Part shown: positions 1-7,535 of the stretch, one piece after another
How the letters are laid out: each line of letters begins with the position of its first letter
How positions within the stretch are numbered: position 1 is the first letter of the stretch
NCBI RefSeq assembly: GCF_014654895.1
Contig: NZ_BNBE01000002.1
Location: forward strand, 496,001 to 560,000
Direction: 5' to 3'
Source: Streptomyces filamentosus
GTDB lineage: Bacteria > Actinomycetota > Actinomycetes > Streptomycetales > Streptomycetaceae
DNA: 64,000 bases
Program-made: the position numbers and the translations under genes
Notes under the pieces: generated by a model
Told to the model about the DNA's origin: nothing
Database searches by the model: none
The model's input: only the letters and a program-made list of their open reading frames with translations

Positions 1-1313
1 TGGGCGGCGGCCTCGGATCCGTACCGGTCACGGAACGCGAGGCCCTGGAATGACATGCGGTTCTGGACGGACACCGCGCCGCCGAGGGCCGCGATCCGGT
101 CCAGGCTGCCGGCCGAGACGGTCTCGGCGTGGTCGAACAGCCAGCGTCCGCCGCCGGGGAAGAGTCCCTCGGCCGCGAGCTTCTCGAACACGGCCAGGTC
201 GCGGCGGATGGTCTCGTCGTAGGTGGCGTGCAGCCGGAAGCCCCAGCCGTTCTCGACCAGGGTGCGAACGGCCTGCTCGAACTCCGCCTCGTAGCCCGCC
301 GCGAGTTCGGGCCGTGGCTCCGAGAAGTTCTCGAAGTCGGCGGCCGCCCAGGTCAGGTTCTCGCCCGCGCCGTTGAGCCGGAGCCACGCGTCGCCGTCGC
401 CGGGCTTGACCGTCTCGGTCCAGCGCCTCAGGTCGGCGAGTTCCTGCCCGGCCGTCTGCGGGAAGAGGTGGTAGGCGATCCGCAGCGAGAGTTCCCCGTC
501 CGCCGCCAGGTCGGCGACGGTGCCGTAGTCGTCGGGGAAGTTCTGGAAACCGCCGGCGGCGTCGACCGCCGAGGTCAGCCCGAAGCGGTTCAGCTCGCGC
601 AGGAAGTGCCGGGTCGAGATGCGCTTGTCGGCGGCGTCCAGAGCGGGCGCCGCCGCCAAGGTCGAGTAGAGAACGAGTGCGCCGGGCGCCGCGAGCAGGA
701 CTCCGTTCGGCTCGCCGTTGCGGCCGCGGACGATCTGCCCACCGCGCGGGTCGGGGGTGTCACGGGTGAATCCGGCGGCGTGGACGGCCGCCCGGTTCAT
801 CAGTGCCGACTGGTAGAGGTGCAGGACGAAGACCGGCGTGTCGGGCGCGGCCGCGTTCAGCTCGGCGACGGTGGGCATCCGGCGCTCGGCGAACTGCTCG
901 GCGGTCCAGCCGCCGACGACCCGGACCCACTGGCCCTTCGGGGTCCGGCCGGCCTGCTCTCGCAGCATCGCCAGCGCCTGCCGGAGACTGCGCACACCGT
1001 CCCAGCGCAGCTCCAGCACGTAGTTCAGGCCGCCCCGGATGACGTGCAGGTGCGAGTCGTTGAGGCCGGGGACCACGCGGCGGCCGAGGGCGTCGACGAC
1101 CCTGGTTCCCGGGCCGACGAGGGACCCCAGCTCGTGGTCGTCACCGAGGGACGCCACCCGGCCGTCGCGGATGGCGACGGCGCGGGCGTGCGGACGGTGG
1201 GGGTCGCCGGTGAACACTCTGGCGTTGCGCACGAGGAGGTCGGCGTGCTCAGGTTCCCGCCGCGGGGCGGGCACGAGGCCCGCCACCGGCATGCTGGTCG
1301 AGGGCCCGGTCAT
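1..1313 (-). CDS. YtcJ-type metal-dependent amidohydrolase, 3' end cut by window edge
   Basis: The reading frame is open from the ATG at 1313 to the left edge, so the C-terminus is missing. The N-terminal part has the amidohydrolase pattern: a short beta domain (LLVRNARVFTGD), then VVPGLNDSHLHV, which holds the metal-binding HxH, followed by a long TIM-barrel region. Proteins of this type (COG1574, YtcJ-like) hydrolyse amide or related bonds, but their substrates are mostly unknown. The start codon overlaps the stop of the upstream alpha/beta hydrolase (ATGA), so the two are translationally coupled and probably act in one catabolic step series. Family assignment is solid; substrate is not known. 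Confidence 0.85.
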   Translation of the reverse strand, partial: MTGPSTSMPVAGLVPAPRREPEHADLLVRNARVFTGDPHRPHARAVAIRDGRVASLGDDHELGSLVGPGTRVVDALGRRVVPGLNDSHLHVIRGGLNYVLELRWDGVRSLRQALAMLREQAGRTPKGQWVRVVGGWTAEQFAERRMPTVAELNAAAPDTPVFVLHLYQSALMNRAAVHAAGFTRDTPDPRGGQIVRGRNGEPNGVLLAAPGALVLYSTLAAAPALDAADKRISTRHFLRELNRFGLTSAVDAAGGFQNFPDDYGTVADLAADGELSLRIAYHLFPQTAGQELADLRRWTETVKPGDGDAWLRLNGAGENLTWAAADFENFSEPRPELAAGYEAEFEQAVRTLVENGWGFRLHATYDETIRRDLAVFEKLAAEGLFPGGGRWLFDHAETVSAGSLDRIAALGGAVSVQNRMSFQGLAFRDRYGSEAAA

Positions 1314-2263
1314 GCGAGGGCCTTGCGGAGGGTGTCGGTGGCGATGCCGATGGCGAGTTCGGCGCCCTGGGTCTCACGCAGGGCGTTCAGCATCACGAAG
1401 TCGTGGATGACGCCCTGGACGCGCAGGGCCACGACGGGGACGCCGGCGGCCCGGAGCTTCGCCGCGTACGCCTCCCCCTCGTCGCGCAGGACGTCCGCCT
1501 CGGCGGTGATCACCAGCGCCGGCGGGAGGCCCGCCAGCTGGTCGGGGGTGGCGCGCAGCGGGGAGGCGGTGATCTGTGCGCGCTCGGACTCGTCGGTCGT
1601 GTACTGGTTCCAGAACCACTCCATGGCCTCGCGGCGCAGGAAGTAGCCGGTCGCGAACTGCCCGTAGGACGCGTTGTCGAAGTTCGCGTCGGTCACCGGG
1701 TAGAAGAGGACCTGCTGGACGAACGTCACGTCGCCGCGCTGCTTGGCCATGAGGGTGAGGGCGGCGGTCATGTTGCCGCCGACGGAGTCGCCGGCGACGG
1801 CGATCCGGCTGCCGTCGAGGTCCTTGTGCAGGCCCTCGCGGGCGATCCACTGGGCGGTCGCGTAGTTCTGCTCGATGGCGACGGGATAGCGGGCCTCGGG
1901 CGACAGGTCGTACTCGGGGAAGACCACGGCCGCCCCCGTGCCGACGGCGAGTTCACGGACGAGCCGGTCGTGGGTGTGGGCGTTGCCGAACACCCACCCG
2001 GCGCCGTGCAGGTAGAGGACGACGGGGAGGATGCCGGTGCTGCCGTGCGGGCGGATGATCCGGGCCCGGACGTCGCCGGTCGGACCACCGTGCACGGTCA
2101 CCCACTCCTCGTCGACGGCGGGCAGCGGGACGCCCTCACCGCTCTGCACGTCGTCCACCGCCTTGCGGCCCTCGGATACGGGCATCTGGTAGAGGTACGG
2201 CGGCTGCGCGGTGGCTTCGGCGAACGCCTGCGCGGCGGGCTCGAGCACGGGCTGTTCGGTCAT
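1310..2263 (-). CDS. alpha/beta hydrolase of the hormone-sensitive-lipase (Aes-like) family
   Basis: A 317-residue cytoplasmic esterase/lipase-type hydrolase. Visible signatures are the oxyanion-hole motif HGAGW (residues 86-90), the nucleophile motif GDSVGG (Ser160), the acid region ITAEADVLRDE and the catalytic His in GVIHDFVML. The start at 2263 is preceded by AAGGAG at good spacing, and upstream in-frame extensions look non-coding. It overlaps the start of the amidohydrolase downstream by 4 bases. The pair suggests ester or amide breakdown of a small molecule; the natural substrate cannot be read from sequence. Confidence 0.9.
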   Translation of the reverse strand: MTEQPVLEPAAQAFAEATAQPPYLYQMPVSEGRKAVDDVQSGEGVPLPAVDEEWVTVHGGPTGDVRARIIRPHGSTGILPVVLYLHGAGWVFGNAHTHDRLVRELAVGTGAAVVFPEYDLSPEARYPVAIEQNYATAQWIAREGLHKDLDGSRIAVAGDSVGGNMTAALTLMAKQRGDVTFVQQVLFYPVTDANFDNASYGQFATGYFLRREAMEWFWNQYTTDESERAQITASPLRATPDQLAGLPPALVITAEADVLRDEGEAYAAKLRAAGVPVVALRVQGVIHDFVMLNALRETQGAELAIGIATDTLRKALA

Positions 2264-2658
2264 GGGGTTTTCTCCTTGAGATGGGATGTGCGCGGCGCTG
2301 CGCCGCGCACCGTGGGATGTCGGCGGCGTCTCGGTCGAAGCGCAGGTAGGCGAGCCGCTGTTCGAGGTCGCCGACGTCGTCCTCGGGCCCGGTTCCATGC
2401 GGGCGCGCCTGCATGAGCGCGGCGAGCTCGGCGGCCGCCCGGCGGACGCGGCCGGGCAGGCCGCCGGTGTGCTCGTCCCCACCCGAGCCCCGGTCCGCGG
2501 AGGCCGCGAATACCGCGGTGGGCACGACGACGGCACGGAGATGGGCGAAACTGCACGGGGGGCCGCTCTCTGAGCTCGTACGGTTCCCGCGTCGGGGGCC
2601 CGGAGAGCCGGGGGGCGCCGGGACACGTGCGCCACCCCGGCGGGTCAGTGGTGTGGCG
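2264..2658. other. intergenic region, 395 bp
   Basis: It holds the 5' leader of the Aes-like hydrolase, including the hairpin at 2288-2310. A minus-strand open frame runs through the rest, but it has no convincing ribosome site and no family I recognise, so no gene is called. Confidence 0.5.
2288..2310 (-). promoter_or_regulatory. perfect hairpin in the 5' leader of the Aes-like hydrolase
   Basis: A 10-bp perfect inverted repeat (GTGCGCGGCG, loop CTG, CGCCGCGCAC) ends about 12 bases upstream of the AAGGAG ribosome site of the gene at 1310-2263. It may be an attenuator, an mRNA-stability element or the terminator of a transcript from upstream. No T-tract is present. Function is inference. Confidence 0.4.
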
Positions 2659-3495
2659 TCACTTCGCCAGGAAGGCGAGGAGGGCGGTGTTGACCTCCTC
2701 GGCGTGGGTCCACAGCAGGCCGTGCGGAGCGCCCTCGATCTCGACGTAGTCGGCCGAAGGAAGCGCCTTGTGGAAGGGGCGCGCGGTGCCCTCGGCCGGC
2801 AGGATGCGGTCGGCGGTGCCGTGCAGGATCAGGGCCGGCACGTCGACGGCGGGGATGTCGGCGCGGAAGTCGGTGTACCAGGTCGCCGGTGCGGCGGACG
2901 CGGCGAAGGAGCCGCCCCGGGCCGCGGTGTCCCAGCTGTTGCGGAGGGCCTCCTCGCTGATGCGGGTGCCCAGGTTCTCGTCGAGGTTGTAGAAGTCGTT
3001 GAAGAAGGCCGTGTAGTAGGCGTAGCGGTCGGCCTTGACGGCGGCGACGACTCCGTCGAAGAACTCCTTCGGGGCGACGCCGTCCGGGTTGTCGTCGCTC
3101 TTGAGCAGGCAGGGCTCCAGGGAGGCCAGGAAGGCGACCTTGGCGACGCGGCCCGAGCCGTACGTGGCGACGTAACGGGCGACCTCGCCCGTGCCCATCG
3201 AGAAGCCGACGAGGGTGGCGTCGTTCAGGTCGAGGGTCTCCAGCACGGTGTTCAGGTCGGCTGCGAAGGTGTCGTAGTCGTAGCCGGTGGTCGGCTGGGA
3301 GGACTGCCCGAAGCCGCGGCGGTCGTACGTGACGACTCGGTGTCCGGCGGCGAGCAGCGCGGCGGTCTGCCGCTCCCAGGAGTGGCCGTCGAGCGGGAAG
3401 CCGTGGATGAGGACGACCGGCCAGCCGGTGCCCTGGTCCTCGTAGTACAGCTCGATCGGGCTGGTGTTCTCCTGGCCCACGGTGATGTACGGCAT
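2659..3495 (-). CDS. alpha/beta hydrolase of the non-haem chloroperoxidase type
   Basis: A 278-residue soluble hydrolase close to cofactor-free haloperoxidases/perhydrolases and aryl esterases. The catalytic triad is visible: Ser99 in GFSMGTGEV, Asp229 in HGTADRILP and His258 in GAPHGLLW; the oxyanion motif HGFPLDG is at 31-37. Members hydrolyse esters and, with carboxylic acids and peroxide, can form peracids. Length matches the family. It stands alone on the minus strand with a GAGGAG-type ribosome site. The physiological substrate is unknown. Confidence 0.9.
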   Translation of the reverse strand: MPYITVGQENTSPIELYYEDQGTGWPVVLIHGFPLDGHSWERQTAALLAAGHRVVTYDRRGFGQSSQPTTGYDYDTFAADLNTVLETLDLNDATLVGFSMGTGEVARYVATYGSGRVAKVAFLASLEPCLLKSDDNPDGVAPKEFFDGVVAAVKADRYAYYTAFFNDFYNLDENLGTRISEEALRNSWDTAARGGSFAASAAPATWYTDFRADIPAVDVPALILHGTADRILPAEGTARPFHKALPSADYVEIEGAPHGLLWTHAEEVNTALLAFLAK

Positions 3496-3924
3496 GAACG
3501 TCTCCTCGGTGTGGTGTCGGCTGGTCCGCGCCTCTGTGCGGTGCGGATGTCCGTCACGCTACGGCCGGGGAATCGGCCTCTCTTGCCGTGTTACGCACTG
3601 GGTCTTGCCCGTGAGTGCAGTGTTCGCGGGGTACCGGTTCCTGACGGTGGTTCCGCCGTGGGACGGGAGCGGCCCGCTGCCCGGCCGACAGGTACGGACG
3701 GGCGAGCAGGTCGGTCTTCCGGGCGGACGCAGCGTTCTGTTCCCGCCCGGCGGGCCGCGACGACCGACACCGACTCCTCCCGGCCGGCCGGGGCACTTCT
3801 GCGGCCTTCCTGCGGATGCGGTCGTCCGCCGTTCGCCAGGGTGCACGACCCGGCTGCTCCCCCGGTTCGAGAAGGCACGCGGCATCCTCTCGCCCTCGAC
3901 CTCGGTCATATCGGCACGCCAACG

Positions 3925-3965
3925 GCCGTGGCGCTCCGCTTCAGGTCGAAGCGGAGCGCCACGGC
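3925..3965. terminator. perfect 18-bp stem-loop
   Basis: GCCGTGGCGCTCCGCTTC pairs perfectly with its complement across a 5-nt loop (AGGTC). There is no T-run, which is common for Streptomyces terminators. It lies downstream of the dps/remnant transcript on the minus strand. Confidence 0.6.
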
Positions 3966-4020
3966 GCGGTCGAGGCCGGAGTCCGAAGCGGGCGCGGTGT
4001 GCCTCGGGCACCAGACCGGT

Positions 4021-4164
4021 GCACTCGGGGTGCCTGCCGATCCGTCCCCGGATGAACGGACGGTACGGCAGGACGTGCAGCCCGCGGACCCGTAGGTCGT
4101 CGAGGGCGCCGCGGGCGAGCAGCCCGCCCGGGCCCTGACCCGCGAACCGGCTGTCGATCTCGAT
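4021..4164 (-). pseudogene. C-terminal fragment of a small GNAT acetyltransferase
   Basis: In one minus-strand frame the translation contains RFAGQGPGGLLARGALDD, then RGLHVLP, and FIRGRIGRHPEC. These match the acetyl-CoA-binding loop (QGxGxxL) and the C-terminal WIxRHPE-like end of YidJ/COG2388-type acetyltransferases. The N-terminal half is absent and no start codon lies in a sensible place. The fragment abuts a remnant of an unrelated flavoprotein start, pointing to a deletion that fused two neighbouring genes. Recognition rests on recalled family patterns. Confidence 0.6.
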
Positions 4165-4172
4165 ACGGCCTG

Positions 4173-4220
4173 GCCGCCCGGCCGGCCGCCGATCACGACG
4201 ACGTCGTACGTGTCCGTCAG
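4173..4220 (-). pseudogene. N-terminal remnant of a FAD/NAD-binding oxidoreductase
   Basis: Directly overlapping the dps stop codon, the minus strand reads LTDTYDVVVIGGRPGG, the typical start of a Rossmann-fold flavoprotein (M-T-D-T-Y-D-V-V-V-I-G-G-G-P). The first codon is CTG where ATG is expected. CTGA replaces an ATGA overlap with dps. After about 16 codons the homology ends at the acetyltransferase fragment. It looks like the residue of a gene once coupled to dps. Confidence 0.5.
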
Positions 4221-4795
4221 CCGCGTACCAGAGGGGTGTCCACGAGGTGTTCGGCGAGGAACCAGACCTGGGCCTCGCCGGTGCGGACGACTTCGGAGAC
4301 GAGCAGGTCTGTGCTGCCCTCGTCACCTTCCCCGGAGAGCCGGGCGGCGGCGTCACGGGCGTCGATCAGGATCCGCTCGTGCGCGTCGAGCAGCCTCGAC
4401 AGCATCACGGGCACCGGCTCCACACCGTCCGGCGGACGGGGAATCGCCGTCAGTTCCGCGACGTGGCGCGGGTCCCCGACGGCGACGCCGCCGAGGCTCT
4501 GGACCCGCTCGGCCAGCGCGTCCACGATGGCCAGCTGGGCCTCCGCGTGCTTGTCCAGCATCAGGTGCAGCGAGTAGAAGGTCGCCCCGCGCATGAGCCA
4601 ATGGTGCTTCTTGTAGAGGGAGTAGAGGATCTGGGTATCGGCGAGGACGCGGTTGAGCCGCTGACAGGCGTACATGCGGGTGTCATGGCCGAGACCGATC
4701 GGCAGCTGCTTGAGCGTGCCGAACGCCTGTGTCTCGGGGCCCTTCTGATGCAGCAGCGGCTGACCGCCTCCGTGCGAGGTGGTGAGGGTGTCCAT
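4217..4795 (-). CDS. dps: Dps-family DNA-binding ferritin-like protein
   Basis: A 192-residue Dps/miniferritin. The ferroxidase signature is clear in the first helix (KKHHWLMRGATFYSLHLMLD, followed by KHAE), and the length is typical of streptomycete Dps with N- and C-terminal tails. Dps oxidises and stores iron and protects DNA during oxidative and osmotic stress in the nucleoid. The start at 4795 follows an AGGAG site. Downstream on the same strand lies the flavoprotein/GNAT scar. The upstream DoxX and isochorismatase-type genes read the same way and may share stress control. Confidence 0.93.
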   Translation of the reverse strand: MDTLTTSHGGGQPLLHQKGPETQAFGTLKQLPIGLGHDTRMYACQRLNRVLADTQILYSLYKKHHWLMRGATFYSLHLMLDKHAEAQLAIVDALAERVQSLGGVAVGDPRHVAELTAIPRPPDGVEPVPVMLSRLLDAHERILIDARDAAARLSGEGDEGSTDLLVSEVVRTGEAQVWFLAEHLVDTPLVRG

Positions 4796-4893
4796 CGAGT
4801 GCTCCTGTCGGGGAAGAAGGGGGGGAGGGGACCGGCCGCCCGGTCGGGGGTACGCGGGCGGCCGGGCCCGGTCCGAGTGGTCGCGCCGGGCGC

Positions 4894-5400
4894 TCAGCTC
4901 CCGGCGGTCGCCGGGGCGGCGGGACGGTGCAGGACGAGCCGGGCGAGCAGGCCGGAACCGAGACCGGCCACGAGGACGAGGGCGGCCCACCAGGCGGGGT
5001 ACGGCGTGAGGCCGAGGGCCGCGTCGAGGGACCAGGCGCCGGGACCGGTGGCGGCGAGGGCGGCGGCGGTGCCGATGAGGACGAGCGGGTACTCGTACCC
5101 GTCGTGCTGCACCCACAGGCCGTTGTGCCACTTCACGGTGAGCGCCACCGTCATGACTCCGATGGTCCCGGTCGCGGCGAGCGGGGTGAGCAGGCCGGCG
5201 GCGAGCAGCAGACCGGATCCGATCTGGCCGCCGCCCGCCGCCAGGGCGGTGAGGACACCACCGCGGAAGCCGTCGGCGCGGAACTCCTCGGTCCCGCCCT
5301 CGAGTCCGCTGCCGCCCAGGTGTGAGCTGACCTTCTGCACACCGTGGCCGGCGACGAGCAGGCCCACCAGCAGACGCAGGGTCAGAATGCCGGTGTCCAC
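4894..5400 (-). CDS. DoxX-family membrane protein
   Basis: A 168-residue protein with four predicted membrane helices and the DoxX pattern (LRLLVGLLVAGHGVQK near the N-terminus, a loop with EFRADGF). DoxX-like proteins are associated with redox stress and thiol metabolism in actinobacteria, but their chemistry is unclear. The start is GTG at 5400, five bases after the stop of the upstream isochorismatase-type gene, so co-translation is likely. It could also begin at a more internal codon; the GTG gives the full first helix. Confidence 0.85.
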   Translation of the reverse strand: MDTGILTLRLLVGLLVAGHGVQKVSSHLGGSGLEGGTEEFRADGFRGGVLTALAAGGGQIGSGLLLAAGLLTPLAATGTIGVMTVALTVKWHNGLWVQHDGYEYPLVLIGTAAALAATGPGAWSLDAALGLTPYPAWWAALVLVAGLGSGLLARLVLHRPAAPATAGS

Positions 5401-5405
5401 GGAGC

Positions 5406-6068
5406 TCAGCCGGCCGCGTGCGCGCCGATGACGGCCTGCGCGTACACGACACCCAGGCCGTACGCGCCGGCGTGTGCCTTGACGATCTCCATGACCGCGC
5501 CGTACGTCTCCTGGCGCGCCCAGTCGCGCTGCAGCTCCAGGAGAACCTGCACCCAGGTCACCGGGACGGCGCCGGCGGCGATCATGCGCTGCAGGGCGTG
5601 CTCGTGGGCGGCCGGGGTGACGCCGCCGGAGGCGTCGGCGACGACGTACACCTCGTATCCCTGCCCGAGGGCGGAGAGGGCGGGCAGCACCAGGCAGACC
5701 TCGGTCCACAGGCCCGACAGGATGATCTTCTTGCGTCCGGTCGCCCTGACCGCCGCGACGAGTGCCTCGTCCTCCCAGGCGTTCATGGTGGTGCGGTCGA
5801 TGATCTCGTTCTCGGGGAAGACCTCGGCGAGCTGGGGCAGCAGGGGTCCGGAGAAGGACTCGGCGGCGACCGTGGTGAGGACGGCCGGCACGCCGAAGGC
5901 CCGGCCCGCCTTGGCGAGACCGACGGTGCTGTTGATGATCGCGGCCCGGTCGCCGCTGCCGGTGCCGAAGAACATCTGCGGCTGGTGGTCCACGAAGAGC
6001 ATGACCGCGTTGTCGGGCGTGAGCAGGTCCTCGCTCGGAGCGGCCTGCACCGTGGCGATGTCGAACAT
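5406..6068 (-). CDS. YcaC-like isochorismatase-superfamily hydrolase
   Basis: A 220-residue cysteine hydrolase. The triad is visible: Asp27 in FVDHQPQ, Lys113/114 in GRKKIILSG and Cys125 in WTEVCLVLPA. The sequence resembles E. coli YcaC, an octameric enzyme of unknown substrate, more than true isochorismatases. The downstream doxX-type gene is only five bases away. Start 6068 was chosen for the MFDIATVQ N-terminus and a GGGA ribosome site. Function beyond hydrolase is unknown. Confidence 0.88.
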   Translation of the reverse strand: MFDIATVQAAPSEDLLTPDNAVMLFVDHQPQMFFGTGSGDRAAIINSTVGLAKAGRAFGVPAVLTTVAAESFSGPLLPQLAEVFPENEIIDRTTMNAWEDEALVAAVRATGRKKIILSGLWTEVCLVLPALSALGQGYEVYVVADASGGVTPAAHEHALQRMIAAGAVPVTWVQVLLELQRDWARQETYGAVMEIVKAHAGAYGLGVVYAQAVIGAHAAG

Positions 6069-6537
6069 GAGGGGTCCCTTCGGAGCTGTCGGTGTCGCGC
6101 CCGTCGCGTGTCGCGACCCGGCACCCCTGCAAGCTACGAGCGGCCGAACCGGCCGGGTTGCCCCCCTGTGCACAGGGGCTGGCACCACAGCGCACAACCG
6201 TCCACGGAGGCCGTGCGTCCCTGTCCCCTTCCTCCTCCCGCAGTACCGGTGAGGGACGGCCGTGCTCCGGAACGAGCGTCTCGCACCGATCGCACACCAG
6301 GAGACGGACGCGTCGGCTCTCACGCGGTGAGCCATCGGCACAGCAGCGCTCGCGGATTCCCTCCCTGCGGTCGGAGGAGGCTTCGACGGCGGCATGGAGG
6401 CGTGCGTACGCGGCATCCGTCCAGCTGCCGCCCGCCCGACCCCGCGTCAAAGTCGTACGCCGGTCTCGCGGGTGTGGCCCGACCGGTTCCGGCACGTCCC
6501 CGAAGCCGACGGGGTCCCGCTCCTCCGAGTCCGGCCT
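6069..6537. other. 469-bp region upstream of the YcaC-like gene
   Basis: It is probably promoter and leader DNA for the minus-strand ycaC/doxX pair. Open frames here are long only because of GC bias; none has a recognisable product or ribosome site. Confidence 0.5.
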
Positions 6538-6678
6538 TCACGCCTTCTCGTCCTCGTCGTCCGCCCGGGTGGGCCGGGGGAGGGGGATGCGGGTCTGTCC
6601 CTCGATGGGTGCCGGGGTGCGCTCGCCGAGCCGGTCCTCCACCTGTCGGAGCCTCGTACGCGTCTCCTCGGTCGTCAT
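6538..6678 (-). CDS. 46-residue conserved-type small hypothetical protein
   Basis: A short acidic/basic mixed peptide starting MTTEETRTRLRQVEDRL and ending DDEDEKA. The start at 6678 has a strong GGGGGA ribosome site and lies nine bases after the stop of the upstream hypothetical gene, so the two form an operon. The N-terminal half is predicted helical with heptad-like spacing. I do not recognise a family with a known role. The call rests on ribosome site, spacing and clean codon use. Confidence 0.65.
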   Translation of the reverse strand: MTTEETRTRLRQVEDRLGERTPAPIEGQTRIPLPRPTRADDEDEKA

Positions 6679-6687
6679 GTCTCCCCC

Positions 6688-7152
6688 TCACTGCTGTCGC
6701 GGACCGGGATCCGACGGGCCGCCCTGCCCCCGCGCCGCCGCCGATGCCACGGTCCGGGCGTCCTCACCGGTGAGCTCGACGATGCGGTGCGGCGGAATCC
6801 CGGCGGCCACGGCCCGCGCCAGCAGGGCGTCCCGCTCGCCCGCGCAGTCGCGGTAGGCCAGCAGCTCTTCCTCCACGCGGGCGAGGGCGCCCGGCGTCAG
6901 CGCGTGGCGCAGCTGGTTCAGCTCCTCGTCGCTCAACGGGACGGGCAGCTTCTCCGCTCCGTGGGGGATGGCACCCGTCTCCTCCGGCGGCAGCAGCCGA
7001 ACGTCCGGGGAGGCGGCGGTGACACCGTGCGCGTCGAGCCAGGCCCGTACGGCGGGCGTCTCCAGGCACGCCAGGTCCCCCACAGCGGTGGCGGAGGCGC
7101 CCAGCGGGGTTGCCGGGTCGTCCACGAGGAACAGGTAGGCGTCGTCGGTCAT
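6688..7152 (-). CDS. conserved-type hypothetical protein, 154 aa
   Basis: A soluble, acidic, alpha-helical-looking protein (MTDDAYLFLVDDPATPLG at the start, a helical centre LARVEEELLAYRDCAGERDALL, then a helix-turn-like GIPPHRIVELTGEDART). The C-terminal segment resembles short sequence-based DNA or partner binding helices in streptomycete proteins, but no specific family was recognised. An AAGGAG site precedes the ATG at 7152. It heads a two-gene operon with the 46-residue protein downstream. Confidence 0.75.
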   Translation of the reverse strand: MTDDAYLFLVDDPATPLGASATAVGDLACLETPAVRAWLDAHGVTAASPDVRLLPPEETGAIPHGAEKLPVPLSDEELNQLRHALTPGALARVEEELLAYRDCAGERDALLARAVAAGIPPHRIVELTGEDARTVASAAARGQGGPSDPGPRQQ

Positions 7153-7535
7153 GTTCGTCTCCTTCGCAGACGCGATGGTCGTGTGCCGTCCTCACCTACC
7201 CCCTTCGGCGCAAGCCATCCCGACTCCGGTCACCCTCGGTCACTGCGGTACGGCGCCGCGCACGCCGCCGTACCACCCGGCATCCGGTGCCGCCGGTCCG
7301 CCACCAGCCGGTGGACGGCGTGGGCGACCCACCGCGCCGGAGCAGCACGAGCAGCGCTCCTGGTGGCGTCCGTCTCTCCTTCCACGAGACCGTGTGCGGG
7401 ACCGGGGGATGCCCGGCGGCTGAGGGGGCACACGTGCACACGGCGCTCGCAACCACGCGGTCGCCGGGCCATCGGCAGCGCACGCGTGGGCGGGCGGACG
7501 AGGGCAGGCAACGACAGGACGCAGGGAGCGCAGTG
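7153..7535. other. intergenic region between divergent genes, 383 bp
   Basis: It separates the minus-strand hypothetical operon from the plus-strand kinase and should contain both promoters. No clear -35/-10 pair or operator repeat stands out. Confidence 0.5.

Larger units (their letters stand above)
3496..4216. other. 721-bp region without an intact gene
   Basis: This stretch contains a strong hairpin (3925-3965) and, next to dps, remnants of a flavoprotein gene and an acetyltransferase gene, annotated separately. The rest (3496-3924) shows no coding signal that I can support on either strand. Confidence 0.6.

Noticed and set aside
2136..2525. Minus-strand open frame upstream of the Aes-like hydrolase
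   Set aside because: It overlaps the hydrolase start, has no ribosome site and resembles no family I know. It probably reflects GC-biased sequence.
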